Below are positions 26,087-35,942 of a stretch of DNA of 64,000 nt, piece after piece (position 1 is the stretch's first letter; each line of letters begins with the position of its first letter). A program made the translations under genes and the position numbers. The stretch covers positions 1-64,000 of the forward strand of contig CAXTRQ010000003.1 in the NCBI GenBank assembly GCA_964246705.1. The letters are read 5' to 3'. The DNA is from DASZCR01 sp964246705 (GTDB lineage Bacteria > Acidobacteriota > Blastocatellia > Pyrinomonadales > Pyrinomonadaceae). The notes beneath the pieces were generated by a model. The model was not told where the DNA came from and ran no database searches. It saw nothing but the letters and a program-made list of their open reading frames with translations.

Positions 26087-29000
26087 CTACTCGTTCCTTT
26101 CCAGCTTGAGGTTGTCGAAGACGGCGCTGCCGGGCGTGCTGTTGCCCGTGCCCCAAGCTCCGGCAAACAGAATCGTCCGCATGTTATCGAGCGGGAAGTT
26201 AACCTTGACCGTCTTCAACGTCGTCCACGTCGCGCCGTCGGCGCTGGACTCAAAGTTCATCGTGTTCGCAGCAGCATTGTGGCGGAAGCGCCAGAAACGG
26301 TTAGCCGCCGTGTAATTGAAGTTCGTTCGATCCATTACCCCGTTCGTGACGGCGTCGCAGACGAAGGTGTTGGCCCCCGTGATAACAACGTGGAAATAGT
26401 TGCTGTCGTTGCGTATCAGGCGGAAGTAGGTTTCCGCCCACGCGCCGCCGACGTTGGTCGCCTGCGGTATCTCGACGCTCAGCGTCTCATTCCAGAAGTT
26501 AATCTGCGGGACTGAGATGAGGCCGTTGTAGGAGGCGGTGTTCGGCTGGAGCGTCATTTCTATGTGCTGGTTCTGCTCGCGTACGGTGACGTAAGCAGCC
26601 GGGTTGAGCACTTGCCAGAGCGACGTGTTGAGCGAGTTGTCGTTGAAGTTGTCGGTCGTCTTAAGGAGCGTGGTGCGCTCCACCTTAAGGTTGTCGAAAA
26701 TCGCCGTGCCGGGGGTTGTCGAGTTGGTGTTCGTCCACTTCCCGGCGGTCAGCCGCACGCGCATCGAGGTGATTGCGAGCGGGCGCGGAGCCGTGCGCTG
26801 CACGACCCATGTAATGTTGTCGGCGCTCGTCTCCCACACAATCTCGTCGCCTGCAATGTCGTGACGGATGCGCCAGAAGCGATGCTGCGCCGGGTCGTAG
26901 GGCACGTAGGTGCGCGAGCGCACGCCGTTGACGCTGTACTGGAAGATGATGTTACCGCCGGAGACGACAGTGATGATGTTGTTGCTATCATCAATACTCA
27001 ACTGCAAGTGCGTCTCGGAACTGCCCGTGGTTGATTGCAAGACCTCGACGGCAGCAGAAGTGTTCGTGAAGTCTATGCTGTTGGCCGAAGTGAACCCGTT
27101 ATAGCCCGTGGCTTGGGGAGCCGGGGCAATCTCCAAGTGCTGGTTCTGTTCGAGGGCAGTGACGACCGAATTCGCGTCGTCAATGTTCCACTTCGCAACG
27201 TCGCGTGTGTTGTCGTTGAAGTTGTCGCTCAGGAGAATCCGCGAGGGCGGATTGTCTTCGGCGAGATAGTTGTCAAAGATGGCCGTGATGGTCGGTGTCG
27301 TGGCTGTGTACTTACCTGCGAAGAGTTGGGTCTGCATCTTTGTAATGTTGAACCTACGCGCAGACGTGTGCCGCACCGTCCACTTGAGGCCGTCGGGACT
27401 CGTCTCCCAGTTAACGGTGTCGGTGGCCGGGTCGTGACGAATGCGCCAGAAGCGATGCTGCGCCGGGTCAATATTGATGACCGTGCGCGAGGCGACGACG
27501 CCGTTGACGCGATCCTGCATGAGTAGATTCGGGCCGCCAACGACGAACATCATATCGTTCTGCGCCGTAGTGCTCTTGTCGGCAAGCAGGAAGTAAGTCT
27601 CGATGCCGTAGTTCGGCGTTGTCTGAACCGCCTCGACAGTGGCGCGACGATTCGTCAGGTTGAAGTTGGTGCGAGCAAAGTAGCCATCGTAGCCGGTAGT
27701 GCTAGGCGGCGGCGTCACCTGAAGTTGTCCGTTCTGCTCGACGATGGTCATGTCGGGCGCGCCCGCAACGTACCACTTCGAGGTATCCATCGAGTTATCA
27801 TTGAAATCGTCGCGGGTCTCGACGCTGGCAACTGTAATGGTCTTGCTGACGGTGACCGCGCCGCCATCCTTATCCGTCACGCTCAAAGTCACGACGTAAG
27901 TGCCGCCTTCGTCCGGCGTGAAACTGTAGCTGTTGACACCCTGAGCGGGACTGATCGAACTCTGGGAGTATGAACTCCCGTTTTTCGTCACCGACCAGAG
28001 GTATTTGAAGCCGGTCTTGACATCCACTTCGCCGGGGTCTGTGACCGTGCTGCCGAGGCTGATCTGCGTGCCCTCGCTGCTCTTGAGGGGCATGCCCGTG
28101 ATGGTCGCCGTCGGAGCCACGTTGTTCACCGTCGTGGTGCTGCTGACGGTTCCCGCGCCACCGTCCTTGTCCGTCACCTTCAGGGTGACGACATAAGTGC
28201 CGTTGTCGTCCGGCGTGAAGCTGTAGTTGGTGAAGCCGATGGTTCCATCGCCGAGGGCGCTCTGGGCATACGGGTTACCGTTCTTCGTTACTACCCAGAG
28301 GTACTTGAAGCCAGCCTTCATATCCACTTCGCTGGGGTCTGTGACCGTGCTGCCGAGGCTGATCTGCGTGCCCTCGTAGTTGACCCTGATGCGGATGGGC
28401 GGCATGGGGTCAATTGGCATCCTCTCGACCGGTATACTCTCAACCGGCATGCTCTCGGATTGCATGTTCGCAGGCTGCAAGGGCTTAGTCTCGATGCCCT
28501 CTGATTTGAGAACCTCGAATTGCCTGATTGACAAACCTGTGATGGTCGGTGTCGGAGCGACGTTGCTGACTATCACGGCAGCCGTAGCTGAACCGGCAGC
28601 ACCGGACTTATCGGTGACCATCACGGTCACTTTATAGGCTCCGTTGTCATTGTAGATGTGGCTCAGGCCGAAAGTCTTATCGTCGTTGAGCGCGAGCGGT
28701 TGGACGCCCGTCCCATCGCCGTAGTTAACAGTCGCCGTCCACCCATCAACGTTGTCAGGGTCGCTGAAGGATCCCTTGCTTTCGTAGGCGCTGCCTTCAG
28801 CACTCTTCGAGTCTCCACCGGCGTCCACCTGCGGCGCGGCATTCGACTGATTAATTGTGATTTTAACCGTCACTACGTTCGAGTCGTCCTGCGTGTCCGT
28901 TGTCTTGAAGGTCACGCTGTCCTCCCCGTGGTAGCTCGGGTCAGGCTCATACTGCACCGTCACCGTGCAAGTCAACGGCCCCTTCTCGCTGAGCGTGCAT

Positions 29001-32000
29001 ATCTGATCGTCGAGTCCGCCCGGCTTACCGCCGTTCAACTGACCGTGAGCGGGGCCGTTCACGAGGATAAAGGTCATCGCATTGCCGTCAACATCGCTGC
29101 CCGTGAAGGAGACCGTCGTCGCCCTGTCTTCGTCGGTGGTGACATCTTCACCCGCGCTCACGGGAGCATGGTTGATGACGGTAATCGGCACGCTCGCCGT
29201 TGCCGCGTTGAAGTTCAACGCGCCTGTCGGCACGAACGTCACGGACAAGGTTTGGTCTGCGCCCTTGTTGAGCACTGTACCCGCCGCAGGGGTGTAGTTG
29301 TAGGTGCCCTTCAGCACGAAGTCTCCGACCGAGGCTTCAGCGTTGAGTTGAACTTCGCCGAGCGGTGTGCCGTAGGTGATTTCATCGGGCCTGTTCCACT
29401 TAATCAAAGGCGTCACTTTGTTGATGACGAGTTGTGAAGAGACGGTCTTCGCGTTGTAGTTCTTCGTGCCGGCGAAAGTGGCGGCCACTTCGTATGTGCC
29501 TGCGTCGGATGGCGGCACGGTTGTTGACTCGCTCGTTCCGGCGCGCGTGTAGGTGATCGTCACAGGCGGCGTGACGAATCGCATGCCGCCGATACCGGAG
29601 ACGCTGACCGATGCCGGATGCGGATTACCGTCGTAGTCAACTGTTCCTTCCGTGGTCAGATCAACAGTCGGCTCCGCTTTATTGATAATGATCTGCGTCG
29701 TCGCCGTCGCCGGTTGGAGGTTGGCGTTGCCCGCGAACGACGCGAGTACGTTGTAGGTTCCGGCGTAGACCGGGGGAACCTCGTTGTTGACGAGCTTACC
29801 GGAGACCGCGAAGAGGTCTGTCTCGCCGACGACTTCGATGACTTGTTTGGTGACCGGGTCGAGCCGCTCGATACGGAAGAAGTTCTGATTGAGCGGGCTA
29901 CCCTGCACCCGATGGTTGATCGTCGGGTCGCCGATATAGCCTGCGGGCGGGCCGCCTGCCTCTGGCAATTGTCCGTAAGTATCCCACTTCAGGAAGGGCG
30001 CGATGCGGCTGCGCATCGCCCCGTCGGGGAAGCTGTCAATACCGATGTCCTCTGTGAAGTTGACGCCGCGTACTCCGCCCGACACGTTCGAGAACGTGTC
30101 CACGCCGTACGGATGAGTGATGCGGTAGGTTCCGCCTGCAACGAGATTGTCAATGCGGATGCGGATGCGTCCGAAACTGATCTGGTCGCCGTTCTGAACC
30201 CGTGCGGTGAAAGCCGCCTCGGAGGCTAAGGTCAGCCTCGCCGTGACGCCGCCCGTGCCCGCCAGTTGAGCCTCGCCACTCCACCAGAAAGCCTCGTCAA
30301 CGAAGTTCGAGTCGGCCTCATGGTCTGCCACGATGGCCGCATGCTCTTGGTCGGGCACGGTCGTTAGGCAGAGCGGGTTGTTGTCAAGACAGAGTTGGAG
30401 ACGCAAGCCCGTCTCATCCTCGTACCAGAGCGGGAAGCCTGTGGCCGGATTGAGCGGGCCGACGCCCTTCAACTGCGATGCCGGAGCGGGGGGCGGGGTC
30501 GGACCAACCACCGTCGGATCGAACACGTAGGTCTCGGTGACGATTGGCGACAGGTTGCCTGACGCGTCAACCGCGACGAACTTGATGGTTGTCCTCAGAT
30601 TAGCCGCCGTCCCGAGAGAGACAGAATTGTTGTATTGCACGCGCGCGGCGTTGGCCGGGTCTGACGGGTCGCTGGGGTCTGCGGGAGCAGTGCCGTCCGT
30701 CGTCGTCGCGGTCGTGTAGTAGATGGTGGCTTGCGGGTTGGTCGCCAGCAAGCGAATCGAATTGCCTGTGGCGTTGTAGGCTCCGCTCCTCGGGTGCGAC
30801 ACGACATTCAAGCCGGAGGTCTTGCCCGCCACGGTGAAGAGATCGGATTCACCGACGACTTGGATAACCTGCCTCGTGACGGGGTCAAGCCGCTCGACAC
30901 GGACGTAGTTCTGCGCCCTGCCGCTGGCGTCAATCAAAGGACTGCCGGTCACTTTATGTTCGATGGTTGGGTCGCCGATGAAGCCAGCCTGCGGCGCGCC
31001 TTCGGCGGCGGTCAGCCCGAAGGTATCCCACGTCAGGAAAGGCGCGATGCGGCTGCGTAGAAATCCGTTCGGGAAGTTATCAATGCCAATGTCTTCCGTG
31101 AAGTTGATGCCGCGACGCCCGGCGGCCACGTTCTCGAACACGTCCACGCCGTAGGGATGTATGATCCGGTAGGTTCCGCCCGCGACGAGGTTATCGAGGC
31201 GGAAGCGGATGCGACCGAAAGACATCTGGTCGCCCGTCTGAATCCGGTTGGCGAAGGCCGCTTCGGAAGCCATGACTACTAAGACATTGACGCCGTTGGA
31301 AGTGAAATCAGACGTGCCAGCCCACCAGAAGGCTTCATCCGGAAAGTTGGAGTCCGCCTCATTGGCCGCGACCAACGCCGGTTTGGTTTGATCGGGCAAG
31401 GTTGTCAGGCAGAGCGGGCTGTTATCGAGACAGAGTTCGAGGCGCAGGCCGTTGGCGTCCTCATACCAGAGCGGGAAACCTGTGTTCGGGTCAATGGGAC
31501 CGACCTGCCGCATCTGCGGTTCGTGCGCCTTGGGCGGGAGCGGCGGCTCTGTGGAATCCGCGCCGGGGTTTGTCCCCACCTCCGGCGTGTAATTGAAGTC
31601 TACGCGGAGAGGCTTGCCGTCGGCATCAACGAGCGAACTGGTCGCCGGATGCGCTTGGGCGTCGTATGCGAAAGTCCCGCCCGTGACACCCAACGCTCCG
31701 GGTTCCACTCCACCTCTGTTAATGACCATTATTGCGGTCACGTTCGGCGCTTGGAAGTTCGGGTTCGTCAGAGACGCGACGACATTATAGCTACCGGCAT
31801 TGATGGGGTCAGTGAACCCTGAGTTGTTCTGGTTGTAGAGGACAGAGACGCCGCTTAAACCTGCGGGGGTAGTCACAGCGCTGACGTGCTTCGCTTGCCC
31901 GTCATAAGTCTGCGAGAGGCTGGCCGGATCAAGAGTGATGCTGGCCTGTGCCTTCGCTACGTTGAAGGTCTGGTTTGTATCAGCCCACGCGTTGTAGTTG

Positions 32001-34096
32001 TTGTTACCCAACTGCGAGGCGCGCACCACGATTGGGCCAGTGCCGTTAATCGTCAGCACGTTTCCAGCGATGGTCGCGTTACCGGAGACGAGTTCAAATC
32101 TCACCGGCAGTCCCGAACTGGTTCCGGCGCTCAGTTGAAAAGGTGGGTCACCGAAAGTCTTGTCGGGAATCGGCGGGAAGTTGCCGATCTGATCGGCCTT
32201 ATTGATGACGAGCGTCGCCGTCTTGCTGGCGTTAGCATAATTCGGGTTGTTCAGGGTTGCGACGACGGCGTAGCTGCCCGCGTTGGTGGGTGGCGTCGTC
32301 GAGCCGTCGTAGGTGACCACCACTCCCTCAATGTTCGGTGGGTCTGTCGTCACCATGACGGGCTTCGGCGTTCCGTCGTAGGTCTGCGTGAGATTGCCCA
32401 GCGTGATGACCGACGTGGCCTGATTTACCGTCAGCGTGCCGTTGACTAACGTGATGTTGTAGTTCGGGGCGGTGATGCTGCCACCGAAACTAATCGGATA
32501 AGTATTGATAGGGCTGGTCACGGTCGCCGTCGAGGTGAGAGTCGGCAGGGCGCTCAGGACGCCGGGAGTGTTCGTCGTCTCGTTGTTGACGAATCCGGCG
32601 TAGCTGGCCGTGAACGCGGGGTTGTCTGTCCCGTACTCCTTCGCCTTGTTGTCAGCCGTGATGGTCAGCGGCGCTTTGTTGACGCCCAACGTGCCCTTGT
32701 TAATCGTCACCGTGTAATTGACGAGGCGGTTGCTGGGGTCTGAGAGCGTCGCCGTGATGTCGTAGGTTCCGACGGCGCTCGCGGGCGTGACCGTCGTGCT
32801 GTAGATGGCGGTGATGTTGTCGTTGTTCTGGAGGCCGTTGACGATGCCGTTCAGTTCCGGGTTCTGTTCGCCATAAAGCCGAATGAAGCTGTTCGGCGTG
32901 ATGGTCAACGGAGCCTTCGCGACGTTGATTGTGCTGAAGGCCGTCTTCACGCTGTAGTTAATCGTGTCAGTCGGCGTGAAGGTCGCCGACAGCGACTTGC
33001 CGTTACCGGCGGTGAGCACCGTACCCGCGACGGGCGAGAAGGCGAAAGTGCCGGGGATTTCCTGTCCCGTAAACTGCGAGGCCGAGGTGTTGTCCTTGAT
33101 CGTCGCGTTCTGATGAATCGCGCTCAAAGGCGTGCCGTAGGTAATTGGAGCCTGCGGGTTCTGCCATGTCAGAATCGTCGCCGTAACCTTGCCGACGGTC
33201 AGTGTCGCCGTACCTTGGCTGAGCTTTAATACGTCGTCGCCAGCGAACTTTGCGATGATGGTATAAGCACCAGCGTTCTTAAGCACGTCGTAGGGAAGGA
33301 CGGCGACACCATCGGTCGGCACGTTGTTGACGAGTTGCGTACTCGTCACGACGCTGCCAGCGGCCACGCCGCCGACGGTAAAGTCAATAGTCTTATTGTT
33401 GATGCCGATGCAGCCGCCCGTGCCGTCTGTGAGCGGCTGGCAAAAGTTGACGCGAATCGGCGGCGCGAGTTGGCCGTAGCTGCGGAAGATTGGGTTGAGC
33501 GTGACGCGTGTGATCACCGTCGCGGCGTCAGTAAAGGTCGTCTGCGCGACATAAGATGACTGTCCGCCTTTCGCCGTCAGGAGGAAGGCGACGCCGAAAT
33601 GATGAGACTCAGGCGTGAAGTCAGTGTTGACGAAATTACCTTCGGCGTCAGCGACAGCCGTGAATGTCCGGTCGGGGTGTATTGCCTGCTCCTCGTGCAA
33701 GTTGAGCGTAATGTTCTCATTCGGTTGGAAACCCGTGCCGTTGATAGTCACCAACTCGCCCGGAGCGTAGTCAATCTTGTCGGTCGTAATCGTGGCGACC
33801 GAACTGTTGAGCACCTCGACGGAGTTCAAGACCTGCCCGCCGCTGTTCGCACCGCCCGCCACGAGCGCCATGTTCGACTGTGGAATCTCCGTGATGGTGT
33901 GCGCTGAGCGGTCGAGCAAAGCGTCGGCCTGCCCGTTGCGGAAGATGGCGGAGCGCGTCCGAGAATTCAAAACGTCGGCGACAGGGGTCGTCGCCGGGAG
34001 ATGCGCGAAAGCCTCGAAGTCGTCGAAGACCGGGGCGTACATTTCCATCGAACTGTCGCTGCTCCCGCCGATGATTTGAACCATGCCGTTCGGGAG
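26087..34096 (-). CDS. Giant exported multi-domain protein (kelch end, MBG/Ig-like, PKD, ConA-like repeats), 5' part lost in gap
   Basis: The frame enters from the N gap (LPNGMVQIIGG is a kelch blade strand) and runs about 2670 codons to a stop at 26087. In order it has: remaining kelch-like sequence; an IPT/Ig-like segment (DYAPGELVTINGTGF); a long array of MBG/YDG-type Ig modules (ADNKAKEYGTDNPAF, ITYGTPL); and two closely similar domains of about 230 residues (31520-30780 and 30480-29790) sharing GFPLWYED..GLRL.LCLDN and NFTEDIGID. More MBG modules, a cadherin-like segment and three PKD modules (about 28850-27830) follow. Last come three tandem ConA/DUF1349-like modules of about 190 residues (27800-26090) that share FNDN and RFWR[IF]RH. 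This is the build of an adhesin or surface matrix protein. It is the same gene as the kelch fragment across the gap. Confidence 0.85.
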   Translation of the reverse strand, partial: LPNGMVQIIGGSSDSSMEMYAPVFDDFEAFAHLPATTPVADVLNSRTRSAIFRNGQADALLDRSAHTITEIPQSNMALVAGGANSGGQVLNSVEVLNSSVATITTDKIDYAPGELVTINGTGFQPNENITLNLHEEQAIHPDRTFTAVADAEGNFVNTDFTPESHHFGVAFLLTAKGGQSSYVAQTTFTDAATVITRVTLNPIFRSYGQLAPPIRVNFCQPLTDGTGGCIGINNKTIDFTVGGVAAGSVVTSTQLVNNVPTDGVAVLPYDVLKNAGAYTIIAKFAGDDVLKLSQGTATLTVGKVTATILTWQNPQAPITYGTPLSAIHQNATIKDNTSASQFTGQEIPGTFAFSPVAGTVLTAGNGKSLSATFTPTDTINYSVKTAFSTINVAKAPLTITPNSFIRLYGEQNPELNGIVNGLQNNDNITAIYSTTVTPASAVGTYDITATLSDPSNRLVNYTVTINKGTLGVNKAPLTITADNKAKEYGTDNPAFTASYAGFVNNETTNTPGVLSALPTLTSTATVTSPINTYPISFGGSITAPNYNITLVNGTLTVNQATSVITLGNLTQTYDGTPKPVMVTTDPPNIEGVVVTYDGSTTPPTNAGSYAVVATLNNPNYANASKTATLVINKADQIGNFPPIPDKTFGDPPFQLSAGTSSGLPVRFELVSGNATIAGNVLTINGTGPIVVRASQLGNNNYNAWADTNQTFNVAKAQASITLDPASLSQTYDGQAKHVSAVTTPAGLSGVSVLYNQNNSGFTDPINAGSYNVVASLTNPNFQAPNVTAIMVINRGGVEPGALGVTGGTFAYDAQAHPATSSLVDADGKPLRVDFNYTPEVGTNPGADSTEPPLPPKAHEPQMRQVGPIDPNTGFPLWYEDANGLRLELCLDNSPLCLTTLPDQTKPALVAANEADSNFPDEAFWWAGTSDFTSNGVNVLVVMASEAAFANRIQTGDQMSFGRIRFRLDNLVAGGTYRIIHPYGVDVFENVAAGRRGINFTEDIGIDNFPNGFLRSRIAPFLTWDTFGLTAAEGAPQAGFIGDPTIEHKVTGSPLIDASGRAQNYVRVERLDPVTRQVIQVVGESDLFTVAGKTSGLNVVSHPRSGAYNATGNSIRLLATNPQATIYYTTATTTDGTAPADPSDPSDPANAARVQYNNSVSLGTAANLRTTIKFVAVDASGNLSPIVTETYVFDPTVVGPTPPPAPASQLKGVGPLNPATGFPLWYEDETGLRLQLCLDNNPLCLTTVPDQEHAAIVADHEADSNFVDEAFWWSGEAQLAGTGGVTARLTLASEAAFTARVQNGDQISFGRIRIRIDNLVAGGTYRITHPYGVDTFSNVSGGVRGVNFTEDIGIDSFPDGAMRSRIAPFLKWDTYGQLPEAGGPPAGYIGDPTINHRVQGSPLNQNFFRIERLDPVTKQVIEVVGETDLFAVSGKLVNNEVPPVYAGTYNVLASFAGNANLQPATATTQIIINKAEPTVDLTTEGTVDYDGNPHPASVSVSGIGGMRFVTPPVTITYTRAGTSESTTVPPSDAGTYEVAATFAGTKNYNAKTVSSQLVINKVTPLIKWNRPDEITYGTPLGEVQLNAEASVGDFVLKGTYNYTPAAGTVLNKGADQTLSVTFVPTGALNFNAATASVPITVINHAPVSAGEDVTTDEDRATTVSFTGSDVDGNAMTFILVNGPAHGQLNGGKPGGLDDQICTLSEKGPLTCTVTVQYEPDPSYHGEDSVTFKTTDTQDDSNVVTVKITINQSNAAPQVDAGGDSKSAEGSAYESKGSFSDPDNVDGWTATVNYGDGTGVQPLALNDDKTFGLSHIYNDNGAYKVTVMVTDKSGAAGSATAAVIVSNVAPTPTITGLSIRQFEVLKSEGIETKPLQPANMQSESMPVESIPVERMPIDPMPPIRIRVNYEGTQISLGSTVTDPSEVDMKAGFKYLWVVTKNGNPYAQSALGDGTIGFTNYSFTPDDNGTYVVTLKVTDKDGGAGTVSSTTTVNNVAPTATITGMPLKSSEGTQISLGSTVTDPGEVDVKTGFKYLWSVTKNGSSYSQSSISPAQGVNSYSFTPDEGGTYVVTLSVTDKDGGAVTVSKTITVASVETRDDFNDNSMDTSKWYVAGAPDMTIVEQNGQLQVTPPPSTTGYDGYFARTNFNLTNRRATVEAVQTTPNYGIETYFLLADKSTTAQNDMMFVVGGPNLLMQDRVNGVVASRTVINIDPAQHRFWRIRHDPATDTVNWETSPDGLKWTVRHTSARRFNITKMQTQLFAGKYTATTPTITAIFDNYLAEDNPPSRILLSDNFNDNTRDVAKWNIDDANSVVTALEQNQHLEIAPAPQATGYNGFTSANSIDFTNTSAAVEVLQSTTGSSETHLQLSIDDSNNIITVVSGGNIIFQYSVNGVRSRTYVPYDPAQHRFWRIRHDIAGDEIVWETSADNITWVVQRTAPRPLAITSMRVRLTAGKWTNTNSTTPGTAIFDNLKVERTTLLKTTDNFNDNSLNTSLWQVLNPAAYVTVREQNQHIEMTLQPNTASYNGLISVPQINFWNETLSVEIPQATNVGGAWAETYFRLIRNDSNYFHVVITGANTFVCDAVTNGVMDRTNFNYTAANRFWRFRHNAAANTMNFESSADGATWTTLKTVKVNFPLDNMRTILFAGAWGTGNSTPGSAVFDNLKLERNE

Positions 34097-34106
34097 NNNN
34101 NNNNNN
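34097..34106. other. Assembly gap (10 N) inside the giant gene
   Basis: Ten N bases interrupt the kelch propeller. The reading frame before the gap (kelch fragment) and after it (LPNGMVQII) do not agree across exactly ten bases, so the true missing length is unknown and at least a few kelch strands may be absent. Confidence 0.97.
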
Positions 34107-35021
34107 TTCGCGGAGGGTGGGGCGCGTGCGGGGCGCGCTCAACGCGCCGGAGAGCGCCGAAAAACTTCCGTCCGCCGGGTCGAAAATCTCACCCGACTGG
34201 ACGGGGTTGCCGAGCGGGCCGTGACCACTGACGATGAGAACTTTCCCATTCTTGAGCAGAAGCGCCGAGTGCTGATGACGCGCTGTGTTGAGAGGCTCGT
34301 CAAGCGCGGTGATGCTTTCGGTCTGCGGGTCGAAAATCTCCGCTGTGCCTTCCTCGTCGCCGCCGACGATCAGAACCCGACCGTCAGCCAGAAGTGTCGC
34401 GCTTAGACCGGCGCGCGCGTGACCGAGGCTCGGGCCGTCGGTAAACGACTCTTTCGACGGATCGAAGATTTCCGTCGAGTCGAGGTTGCCATCATTGTTG
34501 CGACCGCCCGCGATGAAGATGCGACCGTCGTTCAACCTCACCGCCGCGTGCTCGGTGCGTGCCGCACCTGCCTCCACGCCGAGAGAGAATGTCCGCGTCG
34601 TCGGATCGAAAATCTCCGAGCTGTTTAGTGGGCCGCTCCGGTTTTCGCCGCCGACGATCAGGACTCTTCCATCTTGGAGTCGCGTCGCGGTATGGCCTCG
34701 GCGCTCAACATTGAGCGCCTCGCTCGCCGCCTCCGGCACGATTTTAAATCCAGTTCTGTTTTGGATGCTTGCGAACACACTGTTGATGACGGGCGGCAAA
34801 TAGCCCGGCGTCGCAGCTAACGTAAGGTTAACGGATTCTTTGCCAAAAAAACCTCTGAGCTTTCCCGTGGCCGCTGAAGAGGTCGAGTAGAGCGCGACGA
34901 CGAGCGCGAGCGCGACGAAAACTGAGCCAGCCGCCACACACGCGCGGGGATTGCTCATGCGTAGCCTTGCTTGGGCCGCTTTCCATCTGAGAATCGAACT
35001 GAGTGCGAGGTACTTTTCCAT
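34107..35021 (-). CDS. Kelch-repeat N-terminal part of the giant exported protein, 3' truncated by gap
   Basis: The start at 35021 (MEKYLALSS) is supported by AAAGGAAAT about nine bases upstream, although the frame is open further back. A hydrophobic segment (VAAGSVFVALALVVALYS, about residues 30-48) serves as signal anchor or signal peptide. At least four kelch blades follow, each with a HTAT/HAAV-like turn, LxDGRVLIVGG and a SEIFDPxTxxF strand. The last complete blade ends in SGEIFDPADGSFSALSGAL just before the N gap. Kelch propellers bind proteins or glycans. The continuation on the other side of the gap is also kelch-like, so both parts belong to one gene of about 9 kb. Confidence 0.87.
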
Positions 35022-35124
35022 GACGAGATTTCCTTTACAGTGTGTTGAAAACAGGTGATTCAAATCGGCGCGCGAAAATATTTTTGAGGCAGATGAGCCT
35101 TGCTGCCGTGTCGTCCATCCGGTC

Positions 35125-35505
35125 TTATAAAAACCGATAGTGTGAGAGCGCGACGGCCACACCGCATTCACCGCTGGCCGTCAGTTCCGTCCGCAGCACC
35201 AACCCGTGCAAAGCTAAGAGCGGCGCGAATCCCTCGACCCGCTGGGCGGTCGAAAAAGAAGTGATTAAGAAGAGCGTCATGCCCGGCTCGATGTGCTGCT
35301 TGAGCCGCAGGTAGAGACCGCACGCGCTCATGTTGTCAATGAAGCTGTGAGATTCAAATGTTTCCCCTCCGGCATCAATTCCGTGGACTGTCACGAAGAA
35401 GGGGCCTACGAGGCGAGGCTTGTTCCGCCGCTCTGCTCCGCAGTAGCCTGCGGACAGATATTCGACGGGACAATGGTCTGCATTTGCGTCTATTGCCGAA
35501 CTCAT
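35125..35505 (-). CDS. PilZ-domain protein (paralogue of the 24146-24607 product)
   Basis: The frame is open back to 35685, but I choose the Met at 35505 because the upstream part has no family character; no strong Shine-Dalgarno decides it. The 126-residue product aligns end to end with the other PilZ protein of this window: GAERRNKPRLVGPF versus RAERRIKPRLQGPF, DNMSACGLYLRL versus DNVSAGGLYMRL, and a shared ending CGVAVALSHYRFL. It therefore keeps the RxxxR-like and DxSxxG c-di-GMP elements. The two copies flank the giant surface-protein gene, and c-di-GMP control of a surface or exopolysaccharide trait is a reasonable inference. Confidence 0.75.
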   Translation of the reverse strand: MSSAIDANADHCPVEYLSAGYCGAERRNKPRLVGPFFVTVHGIDAGGETFESHSFIDNMSACGLYLRLKQHIEPGMTLFLITSFSTAQRVEGFAPLLALHGLVLRTELTASGECGVAVALSHYRFL

Positions 35506-35942
35506 GTATCGGGTGCTGCCACACACATTGCGCAGCGCCTCTCCTCTCTGTAGCGACACGGAGAATATAGAAAGGCGCGCGGGCGCGCATCGCCGAATGC
35601 GACCAATCCGGGGGGGCGGATTCACCCAATTAAGGCGGTGTTGATTTAGGCGGATTGGCCTAGCCGGGAAACACAAATGTGCCAAACACGCTCTGGCGAA
35701 TGAAAGGCGCGCGCACGGCAGTTAGTGTTCGATTAACTTAGCGTGGGTTTTTGGGTTTAATCCACGACAAAAGGTTGTTTTTAGGGGGNNNNNNNNNNTT
35801 GTGTTATTTTTTCAAACTCCCCCAAAATATTTTTTTTTTCCGCTTTTTAAACCCAAAAACCCACGCTAAGTTATTCGGAGAGGTTATGGTTGGACGGTGT
35901 TTTCGGAGAAGGAGGAAGTTGGGAACTGGCCTTGGAACATCT
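35506..35942. other. Gene-free stretch containing an N gap flanked by a perfect inverted repeat
   Basis: A perfect 26-base inverted repeat has arms at 35734-35759 and 35848-35873. It flanks ten N bases (35789-35798) and a low-complexity AT-rich centre with a T11 run at 35830-35839. The symmetry around a scaffold gap suggests that the contig ends fold back on each other, either as an assembly artefact or as a true long hairpin that stopped assembly. No gene is supported here. Confidence 0.8.

Noticed and set aside
26564..33907. Many plus-strand open frames opposite the giant exported protein.
   Set aside because: They are antisense shadows of a GC-rich, repetitive coding sequence; their products are Arg/Val-rich and match nothing.
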